From contig JAFXXK010000007.1 of the NCBI GenBank assembly GCA_017542305.1, forward strand, positions 1 to 64,000: a DNA stretch of 64,000 nucleotides. The letters run 5' to 3'. Made by a program: the position numbers and the translations under genes. The DNA is from a bacterium (GTDB taxonomy: Bacteria > Cyanobacteriota > Vampirovibrionia > Gastranaerophilales > Gastranaerophilaceae). How positions within the stretch are numbered: the stretch's first letter is position 1; every line of letters starts with the position of its first letter. The notes below the pieces were generated by a model that saw nothing but the letters and a program-made list of their open reading frames with translations, ran no database searches and was not told the origin of the DNA. Positions 1 through 8,491 of the stretch are shown in pieces.

Positions 1-162
1 AATTTCTGCAAGTTCGGGATTAAATTTTGAATTGCTTTCAATTTGTTTATACATAAATTCATTTCTCAACTGTTCGCTAAAACTTTCGCTTGCGGGTCGG
101 TTTAAAGTTTCCTCGTCAGGAAATATTATTTCTCTTGTTTCTTCGGTGTCAAAATTTGTCAT
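1..162 (-). CDS. Hypothetical protein, N-terminal fragment
   Basis: An open frame on the minus strand starts with ATG at 162-160 and runs 54 codons without a stop to the window edge. A good ribosome binding site (AGGAG) lies about 8 bases upstream. The visible residues begin MTNFDTEETREIIFPDEE and are acidic and polar, with no signal peptide or membrane segment. I do not recognise the family, and the rest of the gene lies outside the window. The support is the ribosome binding site, the intact frame and the position divergent from alaS. Confidence 0.6.
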   Translation of the reverse strand, partial: MTNFDTEETREIIFPDEETLNRPASESFSEQLRNEFMYKQIESNSKFNPELAEI

Positions 163-553
163 TAATTTTCTCCTGTTTTTTTAAGTACAAAGTATACTAA
201 GGCTATACAGCCATAGTGAGTCTATAATTTTTAAAGAAAAGGAATTTTTTTAAAAAATTCCTGTAAATAAAAAAGCTTTTGTATTTATATTCTTATTATT
301 TACCCTATTTAGGCATTTGTAAACCCTAAAACACCGGGTTCTTAGCAAATAATAACACTAAGATTTGTTAAGGCAGGTCGAATAACATGTTATATAAGCA
401 TTAGATGCATTACAAATTTTTGACAAAATTTCATATACTCTTTGCATGAATATATGTTTAGGGTAAAATATATGTTATGCGGAGAGTATCGCAAATTTTT
501 TGTAAGTATTCGGGTTAAATAATCCGATAATAATAAAAGAGGAATAATAAATT
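163..553. other. Intergenic region with AT-rich palindrome
   Basis: This 390-base gap separates the divergent left-edge gene from alaS and holds no open frame that I can support. It has a perfect 11-base inverted repeat around one central base at 240-262 (AGGAATTTTTT, then AAAAAATTCCT). A TTGACA hexamer lies at 420-425, but no good -10 sits at normal spacing. I looked for a T-box leader for alaS and found neither a specifier stem nor a terminator. The gap probably holds the promoters of both genes. Confidence 0.4.
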
Positions 554-3157
554 ATGCTAGGCGGAAATGAGATAAGAGATTTATATTTAAACTATTTTAA
601 AGAAAAACATCAGCATACTGTTGTGGAAAGTTCAAGTCTTGTACCGGATAACCCGACGGTTTTACTGACAACAGCAGGTATGTTACAGTTTTTACCTATA
701 TTTTTAGGTATTCAACCTTGTCCTTACGAACCCGCCAGAGCAACTTCCTGCCAGAAATGTGCCAGAGCAGGCGGAAAAGATTCCGATATTGAAAATGTCG
801 GCAGAACACCCCGCCACCACACGTTTTTTGAGATGTTAGGTAATTTCTCTTTCGGCGATTACTACAAAAAAGAAATTATCCCCTGGGCATGGGAATTTGT
901 TACCGAAGTCCTGAAATTGGATAAAGACAGACTTTGGATAACTATTTTTGAAACAGATGATGAAGCTTTTGATATCTGGAGAAGTGTTGGTGTTCCGGCA
1001 GAAAGAATTAAAAGAAAAGGTAAAAAGGATAACTTTTGGGGACCTCCGGGGGCATCAGGTTCTTGCGGACCTTGTTCCGAAATCCATTACGATTTAGGGA
1101 AAGAATATTCCTGCGGACATCCGAACTGCGGTATTGATACCTGTGAATGTGACAGATGGGTTGAAATTTGGAATCTTGTATTCACAGAATTATATCAGGA
1201 TGAAGAAGGCAACCAGTCACCTTTGGAAAGCAAAAACGTTGATACCGGTATGGGTTTGGAACGTATCACAATGGTTTGTCAGGGTGTTGCATCTACTTTT
1301 GAAACAGATTTATTAAAACCGATTATGGATAAAGTTTGCGAAATGAGCGGTGTACCTTATAAAAAATCAGAAAAAACCGACATTTCACTTCGTATAATTA
1401 CAGACCACGCAAGATGTGTTACTTTCCTGATTACAGACGGAGTTATCCCCGGTAATGAAGGCAGAAGTTATGTTCTTAGAATGATTTTACGCCGCGCATT
1501 AAGACACGGTAAAATTCTCGGAATGGAATTGCCGTTCTTATATAAACTCGTTGACGTTGTTGTTGACAGATACGGTAAAGCATATCCTGAATTGGTTAAA
1601 AATAAACAAAAAGTTATTGATACAATTAAAAAAGAAGAAGAAAGATTCGGTCAGACACTTGACAGAGGGTATAAGCTTCTGAACGAATTTATCGAAAACA
1701 AAAAAGATATTGACGGCGAAAGTGCATTCAGACTTTATGACACATTCGGTTTCCCGCTTGAACTAACAAAAGAAATTGCGGAAGAAAACGGTTTGAAAGT
1801 TGATGAAGCAGGCTATAAAGCAGCTATGCAGGAGCAAAAAGACAGAGCAAAAGCTGCTACAGCTAAGATTTCCGTAACAGGCGATATGAAATATGCTAAA
1901 GTTGAACAGGAAGTCGGCTCAACAGAATTTATCGGATATGAAAAGAACGAATGTAATGATGCAAAAATCCTTGCAACAATTGAGGGCGAAGGATATGTTG
2001 ACGTTGTATTAAACAAAACTCCTTTTTATGCCGAATGCGGCGGGCAGGTTGGTGATAGCGGTTATATCGAAAACGACAACGTAAAACTTGAAGTTTTAAC
2101 CACATTCAAGGTAAACGAACTTTATGTTCACAGATGTTCAATTCTTAACGGTGATATTGTAATCGGAGAAACCGTTAAAGCATATATTGACCTTGCAAGA
2201 CGTGAAGAAATCAGAGTTCACCATACATCAGCTCACTTGCTGCAGGCTGCATTAATCAAGGTTGTAGGTGATGAAGTTAAACAGGCAGGTTCTTATGTTG
2301 ATGAAGAACGTATGAGATTTGACTTTACTTTCTCAAGAGCTATGACACCTGATGAAATCAAGAAAACAGAAAACCTGATGAACAAATGGATAGGTGAAGG
2401 GTACAAAGTTGATACAAAAGTTATGAGTATTGAAGAAGCTAAACTAACGGGTGCAACCGCATTGTTTGGCGAAAAATACGGCGATAACGTTCGTGTTGTA
2501 TCAATAGAAAAAGACGGCGAAAGCATTTCAAAAGAGTTTTGTGCAGGAACTCATGCCAGAGAACTCAAAGACCTGAGATTTATCAAAATCGTTTCCGAAA
2601 GCGCTATTGCGGCAGGTACAAGACGTATCGAATGTGTAGTTTCAAAATCCGCACTAAATTTTGTAAACAATAAAGTTGCCGTAACAGATGAATTATCATC
2701 AAGATTTAAGGCTCATTCCGATGAAGTTATCGAACGTGTTGAAAAACTTCAGGAAGAAAACAGAGAACTTCAAAAAGAAATCGAAAAACTTCAGGAAGAA
2801 AATGCACGCTCAAAATTTGCAACATTCTTGGATAAAGCTCAGAACATCGACGGCGGTAAACTGTTTATTTCCAAAGTTCTTGACCTTAAACCCGTTGCTT
2901 TGAAAATCGGTTTGGAATTTATGTCAAAGAAATTAGGTGAAAGCATAATAGTTCTGGCTTCTGATAAGACAGTTGCAGTAAAGGTTTCCGACAGCTTTGT
3001 TAAAAAAGGTGTTAATGCAGGCAAGATTGTCGGAGAAATTTCAAGAGCAACCGGGGCAAACGGCGGCGGCCGTCCGAACTTTGCTCAGGGCGGAATTAAA
3101 GACCCGTCTAAGTTAGACGAAATCTTACCGCAAATTGAAGCTGAATTAAAAAACTAA
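554..3157 (+). CDS. alaS: Alanine--tRNA ligase
   Basis: AlaRS charges tRNA-Ala with alanine and hydrolyses mischarged Ser/Gly-tRNA in the cytoplasm. The 867 residues match the normal family length. In order there are a class II catalytic core with the HHTFFEMLGNFSFGDY motif near residues 87-102, the tRNA recognition region, and the editing domain. The editing domain has its zinc ligands in HTSAH (about 556-560) and CAGTH (about 663-667). A short coiled coil follows near 725-745, then the C-terminal C-Ala/DHHA1 domain ending in the glycine-rich GANGGGRPNFAQGG motif. The start follows an AGAGGAA ribosome binding site. A small membrane protein gene follows 29 bases downstream and may be co-transcribed. 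Nothing is missing. Confidence 0.98.
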   Translation: MLGGNEIRDLYLNYFKEKHQHTVVESSSLVPDNPTVLLTTAGMLQFLPIFLGIQPCPYEPARATSCQKCARAGGKDSDIENVGRTPRHHTFFEMLGNFSFGDYYKKEIIPWAWEFVTEVLKLDKDRLWITIFETDDEAFDIWRSVGVPAERIKRKGKKDNFWGPPGASGSCGPCSEIHYDLGKEYSCGHPNCGIDTCECDRWVEIWNLVFTELYQDEEGNQSPLESKNVDTGMGLERITMVCQGVASTFETDLLKPIMDKVCEMSGVPYKKSEKTDISLRIITDHARCVTFLITDGVIPGNEGRSYVLRMILRRALRHGKILGMELPFLYKLVDVVVDRYGKAYPELVKNKQKVIDTIKKEEERFGQTLDRGYKLLNEFIENKKDIDGESAFRLYDTFGFPLELTKEIAEENGLKVDEAGYKAAMQEQKDRAKAATAKISVTGDMKYAKVEQEVGSTEFIGYEKNECNDAKILATIEGEGYVDVVLNKTPFYAECGGQVGDSGYIENDNVKLEVLTTFKVNELYVHRCSILNGDIVIGETVKAYIDLARREEIRVHHTSAHLLQAALIKVVGDEVKQAGSYVDEERMRFDFTFSRAMTPDEIKKTENLMNKWIGEGYKVDTKVMSIEEAKLTGATALFGEKYGDNVRVVSIEKDGESISKEFCAGTHARELKDLRFIKIVSESAIAAGTRRIECVVSKSALNFVNNKVAVTDELSSRFKAHSDEVIERVEKLQEENRELQKEIEKLQEENARSKFATFLDKAQNIDGGKLFISKVLDLKPVALKIGLEFMSKKLGESIIVLASDKTVAVKVSDSFVKKGVNAGKIVGEISRATGANGGGRPNFAQGGIKDPSKLDEILPQIEAELKN

Positions 3158-3186
3158 AATTCAATGTTTAATTTTTGAGGTAAGCT

Positions 3187-3705
3187 ATGGAATTCTACCA
3201 AAAACGCTGGAGAGTAATGTTAGGAATAATTGTACTTGCAGGATTAATCTACGCATGTGTAATTATATTTACGCATGCTGCTGAATTTGCGGCGGTATCT
3301 GATAATATTTTTCTTTCAACACCCGGCGGAATAAAGCTGTTTGCTATATTTGCAATTATACTTTTCGGTTTACTGGGAATTCCTGCGATTAAATCTATTA
3401 TAAACCCCAAATTAGCATTAAAAATTACTGATGAAGGCTTTTATACACCAACATACGGATTTATCGAATGGGATAATATTGTCAGCATCGAACCCATGCC
3501 TATAAGTATGTTTACAAAATTTATAAAATTTTATGTGAGAGACTTCAGTAAAGTACAAGCTAATATGTCAAATCTATCAAAAATATTAATGACTCCTGAC
3601 GGCGAAAGATGTTCTATCAATTTAGGCGGCACAGGAGCTGATTTTAATATGGTCTATAATATTATGCTTGTAAAATGGCAAGCAGTTCGTAAACAAAATT
3701 TATAA
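3187..3705 (+). CDS. Two-TM membrane protein with PH-like C-terminal domain
   Basis: The protein has 172 residues. Two hydrophobic segments near residues 11-30 and 48-68 should span the inner membrane. The rest is a soluble domain with the pattern LALKITDEGFYTPTYGFIEWDNI followed by basic and beta-rich stretches. That pattern resembles bacterial PH-like domains of the STM3941-type membrane proteins; the resemblance is from memory and unverified. A GAGG ribosome binding site lies 8 bases before ATG. The gene follows alaS closely in the same direction. No specific function can be given. Confidence 0.75.
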   Translation: MEFYQKRWRVMLGIIVLAGLIYACVIIFTHAAEFAAVSDNIFLSTPGGIKLFAIFAIILFGLLGIPAIKSIINPKLALKITDEGFYTPTYGFIEWDNIVSIEPMPISMFTKFIKFYVRDFSKVQANMSNLSKILMTPDGERCSINLGGTGADFNMVYNIMLVKWQAVRKQNL

Positions 3706-3720
3706 TTATATTCGCATTCT

Positions 3721-4080
3721 AAAATGTTTGTGGTACTATGAATAAGTTGACAAGTTCAAACAAATATCGGGACACTCTGCCGAGCGAATTTGTGGACGGA
3801 TGGAACGAAGTAAATCCGGAAAGCGAAGATATTGAGGACTCTGAGCCATAGGCTCAAGGACGAAACTATCTGAGCGCAGAACAAATTCAAGACAAAAACG
3901 ATTGAGTATCGTTTTTGAGAGGAAGCAGCTTGGTAATCCAAGCAAGAGTGCATGACAAATAAATACAAATATCGGGACGTAGCACTCTGCCGAACAAAAA
4001 CAATCCTGTGAATTGTTTTTGTGAGAGGGGTAGCGCACCGCACAAAACGTAAGTTTTGTGTTATTATTATTTATAAGCAT
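3721..4080. repeat. Degenerate repeat field with tRNA-Pro 5' fragments
   Basis: This stretch carries no convincing gene. Two fragments resemble the start of the downstream tRNA-Pro with its flank: AAATATCGGGAC at about 3763-3774, and AAATATCGGGACGTAGC at about 3968-3984. Both are followed by the same CTCTGCCGA string. Short inverted words lie between them, such as GAGCCATAGGCTC and AAAACGATTGAGTATCGTTTTT, and GGTAGCGCACC-like text reappears near 4028. The region looks like decayed copies of the tRNA neighbourhood. The overlapping minus-strand open frames have no ribosome binding site and a composition unlike real genes here. Confidence 0.5.
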
Positions 4081-4106
4081 TGAAAATTTAATATTTTAGA
4101 AAATAT

Positions 4107-4180
4107 CGGGACGTAGCGCAGCTTGGTAGCGCACCACCTTGGGGTGGTGGGGGTCGCAGGTTCAAATCCTGTCGTTCCGA
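4107..4180 (+). tRNA. tRNA-Pro (anticodon GGG)
   Basis: The cloverleaf folds fully. The acceptor stem CGGGACG pairs with CGTTCCG with one G-T wobble. The D arm is GCGC-AGCTTGGTA-GCGC. The anticodon stem CCACC/GGTGG holds loop TTGGGGT, giving anticodon GGG, and the T arm is GCAGG-TTCAAAT-CCTGT. The discriminator is A4180. CCA is not encoded. The GGG anticodon reads the CCC proline codon. The flanks carry repeated copies of both tRNA ends. Confidence 0.96.
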
Positions 4181-4187
4181 TATTTTT

Positions 4188-4545
4188 GTGCCTGAGGCAC
4201 GACACTATATAGTTTATGGATAAAGGCTTAAAACACCTAACAAAATAACTTATCCTGCTCGCAGGTTCTCACGCACGCACAACTCTACTTCAAAATCAAA
4301 AAGAGTTGTTGCGTTCCTGATAGACGGCTGTACGGCTCATTCTTCGCCTACATCCGACTAAAATTCTGTCGTTCCGAGTACCTGAGGTACTGCACTAAAT
4401 GCTTCGCTCGTATTTTCCGCTAACCCTGCCCGTAGATATTACGCACGCACAACTCTACTTCAAAATCAAAAGAGTTGTTGCGTTCCTGATAGACGGGCTC
4501 ATTCTTCGCCTACATCCGACTAAAATCCTGTCATTCTAATATTTT
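4188..4545 (+). repeat. Tandem repeats each ending in a tRNA-Pro 3' end
   Basis: Two similar units follow the tRNA. A near-identical block of about 56 bases lies at 4271-4327 and 4441-4496, each containing a CAACTCT...AGAGTTG hairpin. A second shared block lies at 4335-4375 and 4497-4537. Each unit ends in a copy of the tRNA 3' end: the true end is 4164-4180, the copies are at 4365-4377 (TCTGTCGTTCCGA) and 4523-4536. Small hairpins at 4188-4200 (GTGCC-TGA-GGCAC) and 4378-4390 (GTACC-TGA-GGTAC) differ by a compensatory pair. No coding frame is supported. The layout fits repeated integration or duplication at the tRNA 3' end. Confidence 0.7.
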
Positions 4546-4616
4546 TATTATATAGTCTATTTTTTTTAATGTTTTTTTTGTTTTTATTGTGTTATTATGT
4601 AAAAAAGAGAGTTTAC

Positions 4617-5852
4617 ATGGAGTTAAGTATGTTACAAAAAATTATAGGTATATTCGGAATATTTGTTTTTCTTTTTATTGCTTGGATTTTTAGCAGTCAT
4701 AAAAAGGAAGTTAATTATAAAACAATTATAACAGCCCTTTTCTTTGAATTTATTATGGGAACTGTAATATTTCTAATTCCTAAAAGCAGAGATATCTTAT
4801 TAGCATTTAGTCATTTGTTTACAAAAATCATAGATGCTGCAAGAGAGGGTATAGTATTTGTATTCGGTTCTCTTGGAGCTGCGAATTCCGAACAGGGATT
4901 TATTTTGATATTTCAAAGTTTGATGTTTATAGTAATTTTTGCCTCAATTTGCAGTTTGTTGTATTATTTAAGAATTTTACCGTTCATTATTGTTAATATC
5001 GCTAAATTTGTGAAAAAGTTTTTTGGTATAAGTGCAATTGAAGCAATATGCTCTGCAAGTAATATATTTGTGGGTATAGAATCTTTTACAAGTATAAGAC
5101 CTTATTTTAAATCTATAACTCGTTCACAGCTTTTCTTGATATTTACTGTTTTTATGTCAACAATCGCTTCCTCTATGATGGCATTGTATGTATCTCTTCT
5201 TAGTGATAAAATTCCGGCTATTGCAGGACATTTGGTTAGCGCTACCGTATTATCCATTCCAAATGCAATTATGATTGCAAAAATTATGGAGCCTGAAACA
5301 GAAACTCCTGAAAAGAGTGAAATGAAGTTTGAAGTTCCTGATAGTGCAAAAACCTTTACAGGAAGTATTGTTAACGGTGCTATGGATGGCGGGAAAATGG
5401 TTTTCGGAATTACTGTGCTACTTGTTGCGGTAATAGGTATATTAGGTATAATAAATTTGGGTTTAAGCTACTTTACGGATGTTACAATCAGCGGATTTTT
5501 GGGTACTATATTCAAACCGGCAGCCCTCTTAATGGGAGTAAACCCGAATGATGCATCATTAGTTGGAGAATTCCTCGGCACAAGACTTATTATGACGGAA
5601 GTTCCTTCTTATGTCGGCTTAAGCGAGGCAATAAAAACAGGTGTTATTTCTCCACATAGTGCAATTATTGCATCATATGCTCTATGCGGTTTTACAAGTA
5701 TTGAATCTTTAAGTATTGCCATTGGCGGCTCGGTTGCTCTTGCGCCGGAAAAAACAGAGTTAATAACTTCAATTTGTTATAAGAGTCTGTTGGCTGCAAC
5801 AATGACAACACTAATAACCGGAACAGTTGCCGGATTATTTTATATCAGCTAG
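4617..5852 (+). CDS. NupC-type concentrative nucleoside transporter
   Basis: The 411-residue polytopic inner-membrane protein probably imports nucleosides with a cation gradient. It has an N-terminal helix set, a central region with repeated helices, and conserved stretches such as GSLGAANSEQGFIL and the later GEFLGTRLIMTEVPSY and YALCGFTSIESLSIAIGG. These fit the concentrative nucleoside transporter (NupC) family and its length of about 400 residues. I chose the ATG at 4617 because AGAGAG lies just upstream. The frame also opens at 4569, but that would add a hydrophobic stretch with no ribosome binding site. It stands alone, downstream of the tRNA repeat field. Substrate range cannot be read from the sequence. 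Confidence 0.9.
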   Translation: MELSMLQKIIGIFGIFVFLFIAWIFSSHKKEVNYKTIITALFFEFIMGTVIFLIPKSRDILLAFSHLFTKIIDAAREGIVFVFGSLGAANSEQGFILIFQSLMFIVIFASICSLLYYLRILPFIIVNIAKFVKKFFGISAIEAICSASNIFVGIESFTSIRPYFKSITRSQLFLIFTVFMSTIASSMMALYVSLLSDKIPAIAGHLVSATVLSIPNAIMIAKIMEPETETPEKSEMKFEVPDSAKTFTGSIVNGAMDGGKMVFGITVLLVAVIGILGIINLGLSYFTDVTISGFLGTIFKPAALLMGVNPNDASLVGEFLGTRLIMTEVPSYVGLSEAIKTGVISPHSAIIASYALCGFTSIESLSIAIGGSVALAPEKTELITSICYKSLLAATMTTLITGTVAGLFYIS

Positions 5853-5923
5853 AGTATAAATCCGGCAAATCTTTCTCTTATGACAACATACTATTTCAGG
5901 CTTATTTGGCTATATATTAAATT

Positions 5924-6571
5924 ATGAAGAAGTTTTTAATCGGTTTACTTGACTGGATTTATAAGAAAAAATGTTATTTTTGCAGGCGCTCAAAAGAATG
6001 TGTCAAAATGTGTTCCGAATGTTACAATGATATGGAGCTTTTGCCGGGAAAAGTTAACCGTATAATAGATGGGAAAAATGTTTATTGCGCAGGAATTTAT
6101 GAAAAAAACCTGCAAAAACTTATCCGAGGTCTAAAATATCATAACCAACCGGATTTGGCTTATTATCTTGCAAAATTTATGGCAGAATATTGGGTAAAAG
6201 TTTCAAATGATAAAGATTTTCAGGTTATTCCGGTACCGATTTATGAAAAACGCCGTAAACAAAGAAAATATAACCATATGGAACTTGTAGGAGAAGAGTT
6301 TGCTAAAATTATCGGTTGTGATTATAACCCTAATCTGATTAAAAGAATTAAAGATACTAAACCGCAGTATAATCTGAAAAAACAACAGCGTATGGAAAAT
6401 CTTAAAGATGCTTTTGAGGTTGATGTGTCAAAACTTCAACAAGGTAAATTGCTCTTAATTGACGATATTTGCACTACCGGTTCAACTTTTGAAGAGATGA
6501 TTTCCGAATTGAAAAAATACGGAATTAATGATATAGTATGTTTTACGGCTACAACCCCGTTTGGAGATTAA
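5924..6571 (+). CDS. comF: ComF family phosphoribosyltransferase-like protein
   Basis: The 215-residue cytoplasmic protein has the ComF layout. An N-terminal four-cysteine zinc site (CYFC and CSEC, residues about 17-33) precedes a type I phosphoribosyltransferase fold with the PRPP-binding motif LLLIDDICTTGSTFEEM near 176-192. In naturally competent bacteria ComF helps DNA uptake or processing of the internalised strand. Here the pilus-assembly genes 1.3 kb away make a link to uptake possible but not shown. No clear ribosome binding site precedes the ATG. The next small gene starts immediately after the stop codon, so the two are probably one operon. Confidence 0.92.
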   Translation: MKKFLIGLLDWIYKKKCYFCRRSKECVKMCSECYNDMELLPGKVNRIIDGKNVYCAGIYEKNLQKLIRGLKYHNQPDLAYYLAKFMAEYWVKVSNDKDFQVIPVPIYEKRRKQRKYNHMELVGEEFAKIIGCDYNPNLIKRIKDTKPQYNLKKQQRMENLKDAFEVDVSKLQQGKLLLIDDICTTGSTFEEMISELKKYGINDIVCFTATTPFGD

Positions 6572-6889
6572 ATGATTTTAGGTGAATTTTCAAAATATCT
6601 TCAACAGTTTGATGAAGAAATTATTTCAAACAAAACCACAGCAACAAAGGTGCTTTGCGAGTGGATTAAGCTCGTTATAAACAAAAACCCCAAAAATCAC
6701 ATTGATAAAATTGTTCATCGCGAAATAATGCTTGCGGATAATCAGCAGGGAGATTTTATTATTGTTGGGAAATCCGATAGCGGCAGAGTTTTGGTTAATG
6801 CATTATCAAATTATGCACTCAGCTATGAAAACTTTTTGATGAGCCGCTGGCTTGCAAATAAAAAACCGCAGGATTTTCAAAAAAATTAG
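6572..6889 (+). CDS. Small hypothetical protein next to comF
   Basis: This 105-residue soluble protein starts at the base after the comF stop codon, so translation is likely coupled to comF. It is rich in Lys, Asn and Ile, with no signal peptide, membrane segment or metal motif. The middle part reads IMLADNQQGDFIIVGKSDSGR, which suggests a beta hairpin within an alpha/beta fold. I do not recognise the family. The tight coupling to comF is the only hint of a role. Confidence 0.75.
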   Translation: MILGEFSKYLQQFDEEIISNKTTATKVLCEWIKLVINKNPKNHIDKIVHREIMLADNQQGDFIIVGKSDSGRVLVNALSNYALSYENFLMSRWLANKKPQDFQKN

Positions 6890-6971
6890 TAAAAATGTTA
6901 CCCCGTTGGTTAATTTTAAATATTTATTGTTGTTTTTAGAATAATCATATAAACAGGAGGAGAGGTTATTT

Positions 6972-7832
6972 ATGAAAACAGCAATAATGAAAGCGCCGGT
7001 TAGTGTATTAAAACATTTGGATAACATATTTATAGAAATGACTGCAAAAAGTTGTAATCAACGCTGTAAAAATTGTTATATAGATTTTCCGATTACAAGA
7101 AAAATAAACGACTTTATACCGATTGATACAGTAAAAAAAGCCCTCGAAGATACCGCTGAAAAAAAATATCAATGTATCTATCTCACAGGGGCTGAACCTA
7201 TGACCCACCCTGATTTTAACAGTATATTGAGATTATGTCTTAAGTATTCCTGCGTTTGTATATGCACTAACGGAAGCTTCATAAACGAGAAAAAAGCACG
7301 GTTTCTGAAACGTGTTCAGGAAGAAAGTACAAACGAAATTATCTTCAAATTAAGCCTTGACCATTATGAAGAAAATAAAAACGATACCATACGATGCAGA
7401 GGAAGTTACCGCCAAACTTTACTTGCAGTCAAATATCTTGTAAAATACGGGTTTAACCCGATTATTGCCGTAACAAATTATTATCATGAAGATGAAATTG
7501 TATTGGAAGAAAATTTTAAACGAATTTTAGATAACACAGGATTGTACACAGAAAAAAGAAATATCTGTATCAACAAATGGTTTGATAAAAATAACCCCGA
7601 ATACACACTTCAAAGTAATATCTCGGCTCATCCCGACTGCGAAAACGGCAGAATACTGACAAAACAAGGGATATATGCCTGCCCGTTTCTTGCTAATGAC
7701 CACAGAGGCAGATGCGGTTCTGATTTCAATGATTATTCCGACAAAGTTGCAATGGAAACTCCATACTGCAACACCTGCCTTAATAATATAAGACAGGTGT
7801 TTGGCATAAACTTTTCTGATTTTAATGATTAA
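6972..7832 (+). CDS. Radical SAM protein with SPASM-like C-terminus
   Basis: The 286-residue protein has the radical SAM cluster motif C28-x3-C32-x2-C35 (CNQRCKNC), followed by YLTGAEPMTHPDF, the usual GGEP-like SAM-binding region. The C-terminal third carries about seven more cysteines (DCENG, ACPF, RCGSD, YCNTCLNN), as in SPASM or twitch domains that hold extra iron-sulphur clusters. Such enzymes often modify peptides or assemble cofactors. No precursor peptide is visible next to it. A strong AGGAGGAGAGG ribosome binding site precedes ATG. It converges on the pilO-like gene with a 4-base overlap. Substrate is unknown. Confidence 0.88.
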   Translation: MKTAIMKAPVSVLKHLDNIFIEMTAKSCNQRCKNCYIDFPITRKINDFIPIDTVKKALEDTAEKKYQCIYLTGAEPMTHPDFNSILRLCLKYSCVCICTNGSFINEKKARFLKRVQEESTNEIIFKLSLDHYEENKNDTIRCRGSYRQTLLAVKYLVKYGFNPIIAVTNYYHEDEIVLEENFKRILDNTGLYTEKRNICINKWFDKNNPEYTLQSNISAHPDCENGRILTKQGIYACPFLANDHRGRCGSDFNDYSDKVAMETPYCNTCLNNIRQVFGINFSDFND

Positions 7833-8446
7833 ACTTTTTCAGCATATAACTTCAATGTCAGATTAATTATCAAAATAGATTTATCTTTACGGTAAGGAAC
7901 TATCTCAACACTTGCAATATCAAGATAATGTTCATGCTTATATAAATCTTTCATGAAGTTTTTGAAGCTTGTATAATTTGAAATCATAACCATATCCAAT
8001 TGACAAACACTGAATTTGCCGCTTGAACCGTTATAAAAATTATCATTAACTTCTTCATCGTATTTGTATTTTACTGATTTTGTTTTAATCTGATTTGCTT
8101 TCATTAAATCAAGAATTTCATTAAACTCAGCAGCAAGAATTAATTCAGAATCATTTCCTGCTTCAAGCGGTCTGAAAAATTCTTTATCAATACCTTCACT
8201 ATTACTTGCGGCTTCTAATGCTGCCTCATTATTCTGTTTTAAAGTTTCAAGTTTTTGAGATGCAGATACATATTTCTCTTTCTGATCTTTAAAACCGTTT
8301 GATAAGTTCCCGTATTCACTAAGTCCCGGAGCTATCTTACTGTTAATAATGAATATTACCATAAAAATTGCAATAAAAACTAATACCCCGGGTAATAAGA
8401 TTATATCCTTTAAATTACTTGAATTATTTGTATTTTCGTCTGCCAT
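7829..8446 (-). CDS. PilO-like pilus assembly protein
   Basis: The 205-residue protein has one N-terminal membrane helix (about 18-37), a coiled-coil stretch (about 50-80) and a C-terminal alpha/beta domain. This is the architecture of PilO/GspM-like proteins, which sit in the inner membrane and link the pilus motor to the secretin. It lies directly downstream of the PilM-PilN fusion, the canonical PilM-N-O order, which is the main support because the sequence itself is weakly conserved. A GGAATAA-type weak ribosome binding site precedes ATG. PilP and PilQ do not follow. Confidence 0.75.
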   Translation of the reverse strand: MADENTNNSSNLKDIILLPGVLVFIAIFMVIFIINSKIAPGLSEYGNLSNGFKDQKEKYVSASQKLETLKQNNEAALEAASNSEGIDKEFFRPLEAGNDSELILAAEFNEILDLMKANQIKTKSVKYKYDEEVNDNFYNGSSGKFSVCQLDMVMISNYTSFKNFMKDLYKHEHYLDIASVEIVPYRKDKSILIINLTLKLYAEKV

Positions 8447-8491
8447 ATTTATTCCTTTATAATTAATTCTGATTTACTACAAAAATTTATT

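Noticed and set aside
163-553. T-box riboswitch in front of alaS
   Set aside because: I saw neither a specifier loop with an alanine codon nor a T-box sequence and terminator pair. The palindrome at 240-262 is not part of such a leader.
3736-4080. Long minus-strand open frames in the tRNA repeat field
   Set aside because: Two overlapping frames lack ribosome binding sites and have a Ser/Cys/Phe-rich composition unlike neighbours. They cross repeat fragments of the tRNA, so they are chance frames.
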